Positions 1 to 6,726 of a stretch of DNA of 15,730 nucleotides are shown here, piece by piece (the first letter of the stretch is position 1; each line of letters opens with the position of its first letter). Origin of the DNA: Paracoccaceae bacterium. Its GTDB lineage: Bacteria; Pseudomonadota; Alphaproteobacteria; Rhodobacterales; Rhodobacteraceae. A program made the translations under genes and the position numbers. The notes under the pieces were generated by a model, which saw only the letters and a program-made list of their open reading frames with translations, searched no databases and had not been told where the DNA came from. The DNA is taken from contig DAOUQK010000042.1 in assembly GCA_030625695.1 (NCBI GenBank), forward strand, positions 1-15,730, written 5' to 3'.

Positions 1-516
1 TTTCACCTGCCAGTGATCAATCGACCAGTGCTGATCATCAAGCGGTCTGGACTTGGCAAACGGATCATCCGGATCGTAAAGCGGCCGACCCAGCGCGCCC
101 GCCACAACGAATGTGCGGGCAATGCCGATTGCTCCCAGCGCATCCAACCTGTCGGCGTCGCGCAGGATCATCGCCTCAAGGCTTTGCGGTTCAACCTCGC
201 CAGAGAAACTATGGGCGGCAATGGCGTGACGTGTTTTATCAATCTCGCCGACCTCATACTCAAGCGACTGCAATATTGGCACCGCCGCATCCGCCGACAT
301 GGCCGAAGCCCTGTGCCGGTCAGGCGCATCTTTGGGCAGATTCACCAGATCATGCAAATAAGCCGCCCCCAGCAAAACCCGCAGATCTCCACCTTCGCGT
401 TGTGCGATCACCTGCGCCACACCCCAAACCCGGTCAAGATGCGCCAGATCATGTGCCGGGTCGGCCAACATCTGCCTCTGCGCCGCCTCGCGCAGCTTGG
501 CGCGCAAGGCTTGCAT
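1..516 (-). CDS. HD-domain metal-dependent phosphohydrolase, partial (3' end outside window)
   Basis: The frame is open from the ATG at 516 down to base 1, giving 172 N-terminal residues and no stop. The HD-superfamily pattern is clear: His22 and His26 in AHDLAHLDRV, the His-Asp pair at 55-56 in AYLHDLVNLPKD, a further His at 97 and 102, and the late Asp in RDADRLDALGAIG (D120/D122). This matches YedJ-like HD hydrolases of roughly 200-230 residues, so perhaps 30-60 residues are missing. The family hydrolyses phosphate esters or nucleotides using a bound divalent metal; the substrate cannot be told from sequence. The start codon overlaps the aroC stop (TGATG), which suggests translational coupling, but no link to aromatic biosynthesis is implied. 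The assignment to the HD superfamily is firm; the specific function is unknown. Confidence 0.85.
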   Translation of the reverse strand, partial: MQALRAKLREAAQRQMLADPAHDLAHLDRVWGVAQVIAQREGGDLRVLLGAAYLHDLVNLPKDAPDRHRASAMSADAAVPILQSLEYEVGEIDKTRHAIAAHSFSGEVEPQSLEAMILRDADRLDALGAIGIARTFVVAGALGRPLYDPDDPFAKSRPLDDQHWSIDHWQVK

Positions 517-1616
517 CAGCCGATATGCCCCTGATTTTCGCCCACTTGCCCTCTGTGCAGCAGAAGGTGGTCAAGGATCACACAGGCCACCATCGCCTCG
601 CCCACCGGCACCGCACGGATACCCACGCAAGGGTCATGGCGACCTTTGGTAATAATCTCAGCATTCTCACCCGATTTGGTAATGGTCGCACGGGGCTTCA
701 GGATCGACGACGTTGGTTTGACCGCAAAGCGCACAACGATGTCCTGTCCCGTGCTGATCCCCCCCAATATGCCGCCCGCATGGTTCGACGAATAAACCGG
801 CCCATTTGGCCCCATGGTGATCTCATCCGCATTGGCCTCACCCGTCAGGGTCGCGGCCTCCATGCCGGCCCCGATCTCAACCGCTTTGACCGCGTTGATC
901 GACATGGCAGCCGCCGCCAGATCAGTATCCAGCTTGCCATAAACCGGCGCGCCAAGCCCCGCAGGCACACCGCTGGCCACCAGTTCGATCACCGCACCCA
1001 CGGAATTGCCGGACTTGCGCAATTCGCCCAGATAGGCGGCCCAGTCCTGCGCCGCCTGCACATCCGGTACCCAGAACGGGTTGGCCTCGATCTGCCCGGC
1101 ATCAAAACGGTCGCGGTCTATCTTATGCGGCCCCATCTGCACCATATACCCGGTGATCTTCAGACCCGGCACCAGTGCCTTGATCGCTTCGCGCGCCAGC
1201 CCGCCCGCCGCCACGCGCGACGCGGTTTCCCGCGCCGAAGACCGCCCGCCACCGCGATAGTCGCGAATGCCGTATTTCTGCCAATAGGTAATATCCGCAT
1301 GGCCCGGGCGGAATTTCTCCATGATGTCGCTGTAGTCTTTTGAGCGCTGATCGGTGTTCTCGATCATTAACTGCACCGGCGTGCCGGTGGTGCGCCCTTC
1401 GAATACCCCTGACAGGATGCGAACCTCATCCGCCTCGCGTCGCTGGGTGGTGTATTTGCTGGTGCCCGGTTTGCGCCGGTCCAGCCAATGCTGGATCATC
1501 GCTTCGTTGATCGCCACGCCGGGGGGGCAGCCGTCAACTGTCGCGCCGATCGCCGGTCCATGGCTTTCGCCCCAGGTGGTGACGCGGAAAAGATGGCCGA
1601 AACTGTTCAGGCTCAT
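516..1616 (-). CDS. aroC: Chorismate synthase
   Basis: This enzyme converts 5-enolpyruvylshikimate 3-phosphate to chorismate, the last step of the shikimate pathway, using reduced FMN in the cytoplasm. The 366-residue length is normal for the family. The N-terminal signature WGESHGPAIG carries the conserved His18. The second signature RPGHADITYWQKYG carries His106. The Arg/Ser-rich RDYRGGGRSSARETA block (118-131) binds flavin and substrate. The ATG at 1616 has AGGAG about 7 nt upstream. The gene is followed without a gap by the HD hydrolase (TGATG overlap). Its leader is unusual: a ~107-nt imperfect palindrome ends 15 nt before the start codon, so any transcript starting upstream would carry a large hairpin beside the ribosome-binding site. 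Confidence 0.97.
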   Translation of the reverse strand: MSLNSFGHLFRVTTWGESHGPAIGATVDGCPPGVAINEAMIQHWLDRRKPGTSKYTTQRREADEVRILSGVFEGRTTGTPVQLMIENTDQRSKDYSDIMEKFRPGHADITYWQKYGIRDYRGGGRSSARETASRVAAGGLAREAIKALVPGLKITGYMVQMGPHKIDRDRFDAGQIEANPFWVPDVQAAQDWAAYLGELRKSGNSVGAVIELVASGVPAGLGAPVYGKLDTDLAAAAMSINAVKAVEIGAGMEAATLTGEANADEITMGPNGPVYSSNHAGGILGGISTGQDIVVRFAVKPTSSILKPRATITKSGENAEIITKGRHDPCVGIRAVPVGEAMVACVILDHLLLHRGQVGENQGHIG

Positions 1617-1631
1617 GGGCGGGCTCCTACG

Positions 1632-1738
1632 GCGTGTCGCGTTTCATTGGATTCATGCATTCTTATGGCAGGCCGAGGCAGAGTTTGAACTCCAAACGCG
1701 TTCGGCCTGCCATAAGAATTCAATTCAACGCGACACGC
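1632..1738. repeat. Large imperfect palindrome upstream of aroC
   Basis: Two nested arm pairs are seen directly. A 12-bp outer arm (1632-1643, GCGTGTCGCGTT) pairs perfectly with 1727-1738. A 17-bp inner arm (1660-1676, TTCTTATGGCAGGCCGA) pairs perfectly with 1702-1718. Between them ATTG and ATT blocks also match, with about 8 extra bases on the left side. The 25-nt centre holds a small hairpin of its own (GTTTG/CAAAC). It has no coding potential and lacks a T-tract. It may be a REP/MITE-like mobile palindrome or a structured leader; no second copy occurs in this window, so its dispersal in the genome is inference. Confidence 0.8.
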
Positions 1739-1831
1739 TCTAATGTTATAAGGGCAATACCGTGGCCGGGCTGCGCGCTCAAGGCACCTTTCATACCAAA
1801 CCGCACAAACGGTGACTCGTCATCGTCAGGC

Positions 1832-1899
1832 GTAGGGTGGGTGAAACCCACGTTTACCTAAACCCAACGGGCACGACGCGTGGGTTTCACCCACCCTAC
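1832..1899. repeat. 21-bp perfect inverted repeat (GTAGGGTGGG type)
   Basis: GTAGGGTGGGTGAAACCCACG at 1832-1852 is the exact reverse complement of 1879-1899, with a 26-nt spacer. The short arms GTGGG/CCCAC inside each copy could also fold locally. It begins 14 nt after the pckA stop on the pckA strand, a position suited to transcript 3'-end protection or termination, although there is no T-run. Related shorter elements beginning GTAGG occur at 11251 and 14880, so this looks like a small dispersed family found at gene ends. Confidence 0.8.
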
Positions 1900-1913
1900 A
1901 GGCCAACGACAGG

Positions 1914-3512
1914 TCAGCCGATAGCCGCCGCTTTCACATCATCGTCGATATAAGGCACGTATTGCGCGAAATTATCGGCGAACATCTGCACCAGCTTGGC
2001 CGCCTGCCTGTCATAGGCGACCTGATCTTCCCAGGTGCGGCGTGGGTCCAGCAGAACCTCGGCAACGCCTGGCACCGCGACGGGCACGTCAAAGCCAAAG
2101 TTCGGGTCCTTGCGAAACGTCGCCTCGGCCAGCGAACCATCAAGCGCTGACGTCAACAAACCACGCGTCGCCCGGATCGGCATCCGCGACCCGGTGCCAT
2201 ATGCCCCGCCGGTCCAGCCGGTATTGACCAACCAGCAGGTCGCGCCGTGCTGGGCGATCTTTTCGCGCAACAGGTTGCCATAAGCCTCGGGGCGGCGCGG
2301 CATGAAGGGCGCGCCGAAACAGGTCGAAAATGTCGGTTCGGGTTCAGTCACGCCGCGTTCGGTGCCTGCAACCTTTGAGGTGAAACCGGAAAGAAAGTGA
2401 TACATTGCCTGCGCCGGGGTCAGCCGGGCGATGGGGGGCAGGACGCCAAAGGCGTCACAGGTCAGCATAATGATGTTCTTGGGATGTCCCCCAAGCGCAC
2501 TGGCAGACGCGTTCGAGATATATTCCAGCGGATAGGCGCAGCGCATGTTGGCAGTCAGGCTGTCATCCTCGAAATCCAGCTCTTTGGTGTCCGGGTCAAA
2601 CACCATGTTTTCGATCACCGTGGCGAATTTTGAGGTGGTTGCATAGATCTCCGGCTCGGCCTCGGGACTAAGGTTTATGGTTTTTGCGTAACACCCGCCT
2701 TCAAAGTTGAAGGTGCCCCGATCTGACCAGCCATGTTCGTCATCGCCGATCAAAACCCGGTTGGGATCAGCCGAAAGCGTGGTTTTGCCGGTGCCCGACA
2801 GGCCAAAGAATATCGCCGTGTCGACCGGGTTGCCAGTGGCGTGATTGGCCGAACAATGCATCGGCATGATGCCCTTTTCCGGCAGCAGATAGTTCAACAG
2901 GGTGAACACCGATTTCTTGTTCTCACCGGCGTATTCCGTGCCACCGATCAGGATGATCTTACGATCGAAATTCAGGGCAATCACCGTCTCGCTGGCGCAG
3001 CCGTGCTTGGCGGGATCGGCCTTGAATCCGGGGCAGTTGATGACGGTGAAATCAGCAGTAAAATCCGCCAGATCATCCCGGTCCGGACGGCGCAGCATGT
3101 GGCGAATGAACAGCCCGTGCCAGGCCAGTTCGGTCACCATACGCACGTTGATTGAATGCGCTGGGTCGGCCCCTCCGATCAAGTCCTGAACGAAATAATC
3201 CTTGCCTTTCATGTGCTTGAGCATGTCGCCGTAGAGCACATCAAACTTGGCCGGTTCCATGGCGGCGTTGTTTTCCCACCAGATCGTATCAACTACACTG
3301 TCGGTTTTGACCACATGTTTGTCCTTGGGCGAACGCCCGGTGAACTTGCCCGTGCTGACCAGAAACGCCCCCCCCTGCCCAAGGGTGCCTTCGCCGCGCT
3401 TCAGGGCCGCTTCAACCAGTGCCGGTTCCATCTGGTTGTAAAAGACATTGCCCAGACCCTTGATGCCCTGATCTTCTAGTTTGAAATTTGGGTTCACGGG
3501 TCCGGATGTCAT
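1914..3512 (-). CDS. pckA: Phosphoenolpyruvate carboxykinase (ATP)
   Basis: This enzyme decarboxylates and phosphorylates oxaloacetate to PEP using ATP, the entry step of gluconeogenesis from TCA-cycle intermediates. The 532-residue length is typical. The substrate-binding TGRSPKDK (58-65), the kinase-1a P-loop GLSGTGKTTLS (237-247) and the metal-binding kinase-2 region IGDDEHGW (255-262) are all present in order, followed by FNFEGGCYAK. The ATG at 3512 has GGAG about 9 nt upstream. It is transcribed divergently from chvI across a 326-bp region with three palindromic operator-like sites. Adjacency of pckA to chvI/chvG is known in rhizobia, Agrobacterium and Brucella. A 21-bp inverted repeat follows the stop codon. 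Confidence 0.98.
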   Translation of the reverse strand: MTSGPVNPNFKLEDQGIKGLGNVFYNQMEPALVEAALKRGEGTLGQGGAFLVSTGKFTGRSPKDKHVVKTDSVVDTIWWENNAAMEPAKFDVLYGDMLKHMKGKDYFVQDLIGGADPAHSINVRMVTELAWHGLFIRHMLRRPDRDDLADFTADFTVINCPGFKADPAKHGCASETVIALNFDRKIILIGGTEYAGENKKSVFTLLNYLLPEKGIMPMHCSANHATGNPVDTAIFFGLSGTGKTTLSADPNRVLIGDDEHGWSDRGTFNFEGGCYAKTINLSPEAEPEIYATTSKFATVIENMVFDPDTKELDFEDDSLTANMRCAYPLEYISNASASALGGHPKNIIMLTCDAFGVLPPIARLTPAQAMYHFLSGFTSKVAGTERGVTEPEPTFSTCFGAPFMPRRPEAYGNLLREKIAQHGATCWLVNTGWTGGAYGTGSRMPIRATRGLLTSALDGSLAEATFRKDPNFGFDVPVAVPGVAEVLLDPRRTWEDQVAYDRQAAKLVQMFADNFAQYVPYIDDDVKAAAIG

Positions 3513-3632
3513 ACTTTTATTCTCCTGAGGTCGCCATAAATGCGGCGGATGCTGTATCGCCCAGCTTGGGCAAATCGCCTTGATTCAAGGTCTTACCACA
3601 GGGGTTCCTCGCCTGAACAGGTGGCAGACAAG

Positions 3633-3646
3633 TGTTTGCGCAATCA
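3633..3646. promoter_or_regulatory. Operator-like palindrome 1 (TGTTTGCGCAATCA)
   Basis: A 14-bp near-perfect dyad with one mismatched pair, centred on CG at 3639/3640. The overall form TGnTTGC-GCAAnCA resembles LacI/GalR-family operators, which have a central CG. In alphaproteobacteria regulators of this family (PckR, CceR) are known to control pckA and central carbon genes. Assignment to such a regulator is inference. Confidence 0.45.
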
Positions 3647-3652
3647 AGGCAA

Positions 3653-3666
3653 GGTTTAGCGCAACC
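3653..3666. promoter_or_regulatory. Operator-like palindrome 2 (GGTTTAGCGCAACC)
   Basis: A degenerate copy of the same element, with shared TT..GCGCAA bases and the central CG at 3660/3661. Its centre is exactly 21 bp, about two helical turns, from site 1, so a protein bound to both would sit on the same face of the DNA. Confidence 0.35.
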
Positions 3667-3716
3667 ACACATTGGCAGGTGAAAGAACTGCGACAATTCA
3701 ATCATTCCTAAGGGAA

Positions 3717-3730
3717 TTTTTGCGCAAATC
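3717..3730. promoter_or_regulatory. Operator-like palindrome 3 (TTTTTGCGCAAATC)
   Basis: Contains the perfect 10-bp palindrome TTTGCGCAAA (3719-3728), with the central CG at 3723/3724. Its centre lies 63 bp, about six helical turns, from site 2. It is closest to chvI, so the three sites could serve both divergent genes, possibly through looping. Confidence 0.4.
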
Positions 3731-3838
3731 GACAGGAAAGACCGGGGTGATTCGCATTAAGGATTGATTCGAAATGCCAAAAAAGCGATGTATGAAGAAA
3801 AAGCAGGCATAAAAAATGAGCAGTAAGGGGCATAGGTA

Positions 3839-4540
3839 ATGTCAAAAATCGCATTGGTCGATGACGACAGGAATATCCTGACGTCAGTTTCGATGACTCT
3901 TGAGGCCGAGGGTTTTGAAGTCGAAACATATAATGATGGTCAGGCCGCATTGGACGCGTTCAACAAGAAACTGCCGGATATGGCAGTGTTGGATATCAAG
4001 ATGCCGCGCATGGACGGGATGGATCTGCTGCAACGGCTGCGGCAGAAAACTCAGATGCCGGTGATCTTTCTGACCTCCAAAGATGATGAGATTGACGAGG
4101 TTCTGGGCCTGCGGATGGGTGCCGACGACTACGTCAAGAAACCGTTTTCCCAACGTTTGCTGGTGGAGCGCATTCGCGCCTTGCTGCGCCGTCAGGAAGC
4201 GATTGCCAGCGATGAGGCCGGCAATAGCCCCGAGGCCAAAGTGATGGAACGGGGTGAGCTGCGGATGGACCCACTGCGCCACGCGGTCAGTTGGAAGGGC
4301 AATGATGTGTCCCTGACGGTGACTGAATTCCTGCTGTTGCAGGCGCTGGCGCAACGTCCCGGATTTGTCAAAAGCCGGGATCAGTTGATGGATGTGGCCT
4401 ACGACGATCAGGTCTATGTTGACGACCGCACCATCGACAGCCATATCAAACGTCTGCGCAAAAAGATGCGCACCGCCGATGATGAGTTTTCGGCGATTGA
4501 GACGCTTTACGGTATCGGTTACAGATATAACGAAGACTGA
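3839..4540 (+). CDS. chvI: Two-component response regulator ChvI (OmpR family)
   Basis: A DNA-binding response regulator of 233 residues. The receiver domain (about 1-120) shows the acidic cluster D8-D9-D10, the phospho-acceptor Asp52 in LDIKMPRMDG, the switch Thr in FLTSKDD and the Lys in YVKKPFS. The C-terminal winged helix (about 134-230) ends with DDRTIDSHIKRLRKKM and TLYGIGYRYNED, typical of OmpR/PhoB. The N-terminus ALVDDDRNILTSVS is characteristic of ChvI/BvrR/ExoR-pathway regulators, which control envelope, acid stress and host-adaptation genes. AAGGGG lies about 8 nt before the ATG. The cognate kinase gene follows after 9 nt. It is divergent from pckA. Confidence 0.96.
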   Translation: MSKIALVDDDRNILTSVSMTLEAEGFEVETYNDGQAALDAFNKKLPDMAVLDIKMPRMDGMDLLQRLRQKTQMPVIFLTSKDDEIDEVLGLRMGADDYVKKPFSQRLLVERIRALLRRQEAIASDEAGNSPEAKVMERGELRMDPLRHAVSWKGNDVSLTVTEFLLLQALAQRPGFVKSRDQLMDVAYDDQVYVDDRTIDSHIKRLRKKMRTADDEFSAIETLYGIGYRYNED

Positions 4541-4549
4541 TCCGGTCTG

Positions 4550-6268
4550 ATGAGCTTTGCCGAAAGGACATTCGTGCGCGATTCTGTCTCTCTCCCGCCC
4601 GCCAAAAGCGGTGATGTGGTGCTGGGTGACGATTGGGTTGCGCCCGCCAGCACGGTTGAAAAGGAATTGGTGGACAAACGGGCGCGGCGCGGGCTGTTTT
4701 CGCTCAAAGGCTCGCCTTTGGCGCGCAAGATTATCACCTTCAACCTGATTGCGCTGAATATTCTGGTGGCGGGCATCCTGTATCTGAATGCCTCACGCGA
4801 TAGCCTGGCTGTGCAACATGCGCTTGCTCTGGTGGGCGAGGCCGAACTGATCGCCAATGTGTTTGAGGCTGATCTGGCCGGAACTGGTGAGTTGTCGGGC
4901 GCAAATGCCACACAAACGCTGGCCGGTCTTAGCCTGCGCAATGGTGTGGAAGTGTTTATTTTTGACACTGACAAAGCGTTGATTGGTCAAACAAGGGGCA
5001 CTAATCAAAGTCAGGCATTAACAGCCCTGACGCCGGACAAAAACGGGCGTACCTTGATCAGCGATGGGTTGATGACGATGTGGCACGCGGCGGCCTCGGT
5101 GTTTTCATCGGGTGACGAAACAAAGGTACAGCCACTTGAGGAACAATTGCGCACATTGGTTCCGTCGACGCTGACTGGCGGGACGCAGATGAACAACAGT
5201 TTGGATGCGGGTGGCGGCACGGTGTTTTCCGCCTCAGCCCCGATCCTCAAGGCAGGCACGGCGGTGGGAATCGTCGCGGTGGTCAGCCCGGCGGGGGAAA
5301 TCGACGCGCTGGTCCGTGGAGGACGTGAGCGGGTTTTGCAAATGTTCCTGGTGGCCATTCTGGTGTCAATCGGGCTTAGCCTGGTGCTGGCGTCAACCAT
5401 TGCCAATCCGCTGTCGGATCTGGCCGAAGCCGCAGAACTGGGCCGAGACCGGGATTCCCGCAAGAAACGGGCCGGGCGCATCCGCATTCCTGATCTGTCG
5501 GCACGACCGGATGAAATTGGCCGCTTGTCACGGGCGCTGCGCGGCATGGTGGCGGCGCTTTACAGCCGGATCGACAGCAATGAACAGTTCGCGGCCGATG
5601 TGGCGCATGAAATCAAGAACCCGCTGGCCTCACTGCAATCGGCGGTGGGCACGTTACGGATCATCAAGCGCGAGGATCAGCGCGAAAAGCTGCTGAATGT
5701 GATCGAACATGATGTGCGCCGTCTTGACCGGTTGGTCAGCGATATCTCCAACGCCTCCAGGCTGGACGCCGAATTGGTTAAAGAAGATGAAGAACAGTTT
5801 GATCTGCTCGATATGCTGGGCAATCTGAACCAATATCTGGGCGAAGACGCCCGCGCCAAGGGGATTGACTACATCAGTGACATGCCAAAAGGCTCTATTC
5901 TGGTGGACGGGTTAGAGCCGCGCCTGGCGCAGGTATTTGTCAACCTGATCACCAACGCCATTTCGTTCTGCGAAGACGGCGATGCAATCCGGGTTTGGGC
6001 ACGCAAGCGCAAAAACCGGGTGCTGGTGGTGGTCGAAGATACCGGCCCGGGCATACCCGAACAAGCGCTAAGCAAGGTGTTCAAAAGGTTCTATTCCCAG
6101 CGCCCGGATGAGCATTTTGGCAATAACTCAGGCCTTGGTCTGGCGATCAGCAAGCAGATCGTCGAGGCGCATGGCGGGGTGATCTGGGCCGAAAACATCC
6201 GACCCACCGAGGCGGATGTCACTTCTGATCCTTTGGGCGCACGGTTTGTCGTGGGCCTGCCTGTCTGA
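4550..6268 (+). CDS. chvG: Sensor histidine kinase ChvG
   Basis: Membrane sensor kinase partner of ChvI, 572 residues from the ATG at 4550. A cytoplasmic N-tail is followed by TM1 (about 61-80), a periplasmic sensor domain (about 82-262), TM2 (about 263-285) and HAMP (to about 340). The HisKA domain has phospho-acceptor His353 in VAHEIKNPLASL. The ATPase domain has an N-box (465-473), G1 DTGPGIP (497-503) and G2 GLGLAIS (528-534). Start choice is open: no Shine-Dalgarno precedes 4550, whereas an in-frame GTG at 4574 has AAAGGA five nt upstream, giving 564 residues beginning RDSVSLPPAKSG. In related bacteria the periplasmic repressor ExoR acts on ChvG; no exoR is in this window. Confidence 0.95.
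   Translation: MSFAERTFVRDSVSLPPAKSGDVVLGDDWVAPASTVEKELVDKRARRGLFSLKGSPLARKIITFNLIALNILVAGILYLNASRDSLAVQHALALVGEAELIANVFEADLAGTGELSGANATQTLAGLSLRNGVEVFIFDTDKALIGQTRGTNQSQALTALTPDKNGRTLISDGLMTMWHAAASVFSSGDETKVQPLEEQLRTLVPSTLTGGTQMNNSLDAGGGTVFSASAPILKAGTAVGIVAVVSPAGEIDALVRGGRERVLQMFLVAILVSIGLSLVLASTIANPLSDLAEAAELGRDRDSRKKRAGRIRIPDLSARPDEIGRLSRALRGMVAALYSRIDSNEQFAADVAHEIKNPLASLQSAVGTLRIIKREDQREKLLNVIEHDVRRLDRLVSDISNASRLDAELVKEDEEQFDLLDMLGNLNQYLGEDARAKGIDYISDMPKGSILVDGLEPRLAQVFVNLITNAISFCEDGDAIRVWARKRKNRVLVVVEDTGPGIPEQALSKVFKRFYSQRPDEHFGNNSGLGLAISKQIVEAHGGVIWAENIRPTEADVTSDPLGARFVVGLPV
4563..4576 (+). promoter_or_regulatory. Ribosome-binding site and alternative GTG start for chvG
   Basis: AAAGGA (4563-4568) lies five bases before an in-frame GTG (4574-4576). 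It is much better placed than anything before the ATG at 4550. If this is the true start, ChvG loses eight N-terminal residues that lie well before TM1. Confidence 0.5.
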
Positions 6269-6273
6269 CCCCG

Positions 6274-6726
6274 GTGGCGGACCCGGGCAAGGTTTCCGGG
6301 CCGGAAAAACCCATTCTACATGCCAGCTGCGTCGCCTTGAAAGGTCAAGGGTTGCTTATACTCGGAGCATCCGGTCGGGGTAAATCCAGCCTGGCCCTCA
6401 GCCTGATGGCGCTGGGCGCTGAACTGGTTGCAGATGACCGGGTGGTTTTGACGCGGGCCGGTCAATCCGTCATCGCCAGCGCACCCGAAAACATTTCAGG
6501 CCTGATCGAGGCGCGCGGGATCGGGCTGTTAAAGGCTGCAACCTGCGGCCCGGTTCCGTTGGCTTTTGTGGTCGATCTGAACCAGACCGAGGCCGAACGT
6601 ATGCCGCCAATTCGCCAAACTGTCTTGCTTGGAGTATCTTTAAGCTTGCTTTTCAAGGTCGATGCGCCACATTTCGCGTCAGCATTGATACAAATGATGA
6701 AAGAAGGGCGACAACCAGAGCCATGA
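6274..6726 (+). CDS. hprK: Short alphaproteobacterial HPr kinase/phosphorylase
   Basis: Phosphorylates and dephosphorylates HPr on a regulatory serine. At 150 residues it is about half the length of Firmicute HprK. It lacks the N-terminal domain and consists of the catalytic core only, as is usual in alphaproteobacteria. The Walker A motif GASGRGKS (31-38), the LVADDRVVL segment (51-59) and the HprK signature GLIEARGIGLL (76-86) are intact. The start is GTG at 6274, five nt after the chvG stop with no clear Shine-Dalgarno, so translation is probably coupled to chvG. Its 3' end overlaps rapZ by 4 nt. Its substrate HPr is encoded 1.3 kb downstream and retains Ser46. Confidence 0.93.
   Translation: MADPGKVSGPEKPILHASCVALKGQGLLILGASGRGKSSLALSLMALGAELVADDRVVLTRAGQSVIASAPENISGLIEARGIGLLKAATCGPVPLAFVVDLNQTEAERMPPIRQTVLLGVSLSLLFKVDAPHFASALIQMMKEGRQPEP

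Larger units (their letters stand above)
3513..3838. promoter_or_regulatory. Divergent pckA/chvI control region
   Basis: This 326-bp stretch separates two divergent start codons and must hold the promoters of both. Visible elements are the pckA Shine-Dalgarno (AGGAG, near 3523), three TTGCGCAA-like palindromes (annotated separately), a 5-bp inverted repeat ATTCC-TAAG-GGAAT at 3704-3717, an A-rich leader before chvI, and a seven-codon reading frame at 3816-3839 ending in the chvI start. A TTGATT at about 3764 could be a chvI -35 element, but no convincing -10 follows, so no promoter is called. A 62-codon frame inside it on the minus strand (3517-3705) shows no coding bias and was rejected as a gene. 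Confidence 0.7.

Noticed and set aside
111..1343. 410-codon plus-strand open frame opposite aroC and the HD gene
   Set aside because: Antisense shadow of aroC. The opposite strand gives a full-length chorismate synthase with all motifs; the plus-strand product is Arg/His/Pro-rich with no recognisable domain.
1634..1861. Short plus-strand frames crossing the aroC-pckA palindromes
   Set aside because: They consist mainly of the two inverted repeats and resemble no protein.
3517..3705. 62-codon minus-strand frame with six Cys, ending 4 nt before pckA
   Set aside because: Third codon positions show little GC preference, unlike the neighbours. AGGA sits with no spacing before its ATG, and two operator-like palindromes lie inside it. 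Treated as pckA leader or promoter DNA; it would need conservation or ribosome profiling to revive it.
3708..3950. 80-codon minus-strand frame across the chvI start
   Set aside because: Overlaps the well-supported start of chvI on the opposite strand and has no motif or ribosome-binding site.
6274..6726. HprK considered as a truncated pseudogene because of its 150-aa length
   Set aside because: All catalytic motifs are intact, and a core-only HprK is normal in alphaproteobacteria.
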